DNA from: Deltaproteobacteria bacterium | GTDB taxonomy: Bacteria > Myxococcota_A > Polyangia > HGW-17 | Assembly: GCA_003249585.1 (NCBI GenBank) | Contig: QKIM01000348.1 | Location: 1 to 6,207, forward strand | Reading direction: 5' to 3' | Length of the DNA: 6,207 bases | Part shown: piece by piece, positions 5,758 through 6,207 of the stretch | How positions within the stretch are numbered: the first letter of the stretch is position 1 | Layout: every line of letters starts with the position of its first letter | Program-made: the position numbers and the translations under genes | Notes under the pieces: model-generated | Database searches by the model: none | What the model saw: only the letters and a program-made list of their open reading frames with translations | Told to the model about the DNA's origin: nothing

Positions 5758-5777
5758 CGGCGGGAAGGCTCCCGCCG
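5758..5777 (-). promoter_or_regulatory. queC leader hairpin next to the ribosome binding site
   Basis: CGGCGGGA and TCCCGCCG form a perfect 8-bp GC-rich stem with a 4-base loop. In the queC message the stem ends one base before GAGGTGA, so it could influence ribosome access or shield the 5' end. Read on the plus strand it is followed by TTTT and looks like a short terminator, but no plus-strand gene precedes it. Confidence 0.55.
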
Positions 5778-5826
5778 TTTTCAGCTTGATAGCACATCCT
5801 CAGGGGACAAAAAACACTTTCTTCCA

Positions 5827-5855
5827 TTGATTTTCCAAGATCAAATACCTATACC
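5827..5855 (+). promoter_or_regulatory. Candidate promoter for the lipoprotein gene
   Basis: TTGATT at 5827-5832 and TATACC at 5850-5855 have a 17-base spacer in AT-rich DNA. Each matches 4 of 6 consensus bases. It would leave a leader of about 155 bases. Weak evidence. Confidence 0.22.
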
Positions 5856-6018
5856 CGATTTAGAGGCTCCACGACACCGGCAATTTTGACGTTTTATCCG
5901 TCGGTTTTTTTGAATATTCTGAAGAAGGAGTCGTAACGCCGTTCTCCTCCTCAGGTTGAATCCGCAGGGCCCCGGGCCTTTTTCCCGGAACCTTCACGAC
6001 GAACGAGCTGTTGCCCAT

Positions 6019-6207
6019 ATGGTCCTTAAACGTTTCATCACCCTCATCATTGCCCTCTCCTTCATGCAGGCCTCCTGTATCTACCAGGACACCACCAAGT
6101 ACGCCAACCACGGCAGGGAGTATTCCCAGACCTCCCAGCACAAGAGGCTCCCTGACCCTCCCCCCCCTCCTCCCACCAGCGGGGACGGAGGTGTGATCTC
6201 TGAAAAC
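6019..6207 (+). CDS. Probable lipoprotein, N-terminal part (partial)
   Basis: The frame is open from ATG 6019 to the window edge, 63 codons, mostly ending in G or C. Residues 1-20 look like a lipoprotein signal: K4 and R5, a hydrophobic core FITLIIALSFM, then QASC with C20 as the possible lipid-modified residue. Glutamine at -3 is unusual, where Leu, Val or Ile is normal, so an ordinary membrane anchor or other export signal is possible. The exported part is polar, followed by a Pro tract (PDPPPPPP, 45-52) and a GDGG turn, typical of a flexible linker. ATG 6019 is preferred because the signal begins there, although no good ribosome binding site precedes it; an in-frame TTG at 5956 would add an unlikely charged leader. 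No homologue is recognised. It is divergent from queC and likely unrelated to it. Confidence 0.58.
   Translation, partial: MVLKRFITLIIALSFMQASCIYQDTTKYANHGREYSQTSQHKRLPDPPPPPPTSGDGGVISEN

Larger units (their letters stand above)
5747..6018. other. Divergent intergenic region between queC and the lipoprotein gene
   Basis: No gene is supported in these 272 bases. From 5778 to 5930 the DNA is AT-rich. The half next to queC holds the leader hairpin. The middle holds a candidate plus-strand promoter. A weak CCGGG/CCCGG stem (5972-5976 with 5984-5988) lies before the lipoprotein start. I searched the queC leader by eye for preQ1 riboswitch-like layouts and saw none. No convincing minus-strand promoter stands out: the TATCAA on the minus strand near 5786-5791 lacks a -35 at proper spacing. 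Confidence 0.5.

Noticed and set aside
5747..5880. preQ1 riboswitch in the queC leader
   Set aside because: No short pseudoknot layout with an A-rich tail over the ribosome binding site could be recognised. Only the simple hairpin is seen.
5886..5910. Terminator-like GACG...CGTC stem followed by GG and seven T
   Set aside because: The stem is only 4 bp with a 7-base loop, and no plus-strand gene ends upstream.
5921..5930. GAAGAAGGAG, a strong ribosome-binding-like sequence
   Set aside because: No ATG, GTG or TTG lies at usable spacing downstream. The nearest in-frame TTG (5956) is too far.
1..6207. CRISPR array, insertion sequence, att site or origin
   Set aside because: No regularly spaced repeats, transposase or integrase motifs, flanking direct repeats or DnaA-box clusters were seen.

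Overview
This is a GC-rich stretch from what looks like the chromosome of a Gram-negative bacterium. One gene carries a Sec signal peptide and another a probable lipoprotein signal. A DUF2164 gene and a secreted beta/gamma-crystallin protein would fit a deltaproteobacterial (Myxococcota or Desulfobacterota-like) host, but that taxonomic guess is weak. No transposase, integrase, phage structural gene, CRISPR array, rRNA or tRNA was recognised.

Left part (1-1423, plus strand). The window opens in the last 39 codons of an unidentified gene rich in Met, Pro and Lys, coupled to a small DUF2164-family gene. An AT-rich gap with a candidate promoter follows. Then comes a secreted protein made of two tandem beta/gamma-crystallin domains with four Ca2+-binding-type motifs. 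A REP-like palindrome lies in the convergent gap after it.

Centre (1424-5746, minus strand). Six tightly packed genes are read queC, queE, queD, folE2, a DUF6884/YaaA-like gene, dpdA. The first four products, used in the order FolE2, QueD, QueE, QueC, form the complete known route from GTP to the 7-deazaguanine base preQ0. The last gene encodes a divergent, DpdA-like tRNA-guanine-transglycosylase-fold enzyme. DpdA proteins exchange guanine for a 7-deazaguanine base in DNA rather than tRNA. No queF, queA, queG or ordinary tgt is present here, so preQ0 appears to be made for the DpdA-like enzyme. The DUF6884/YaaA-like protein between folE2 and dpdA overlaps dpdA in a GTGA and is the part with no assigned job. 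It may be a base-tailoring enzyme or a transglycosylase partner.

The main interest is therefore a compact candidate DNA 7-deazaguanine modification system. It lacks, within the window, the DpdB ATPase and the helicase and nuclease-like genes of large bacterial Dpd clusters, so it is closer to the minimal phage arrangement.

Right part (5747-6207). A divergent intergenic region carries a strong hairpin right before the queC ribosome binding site. It is followed by the start of a probable lipoprotein gene that runs off the window.
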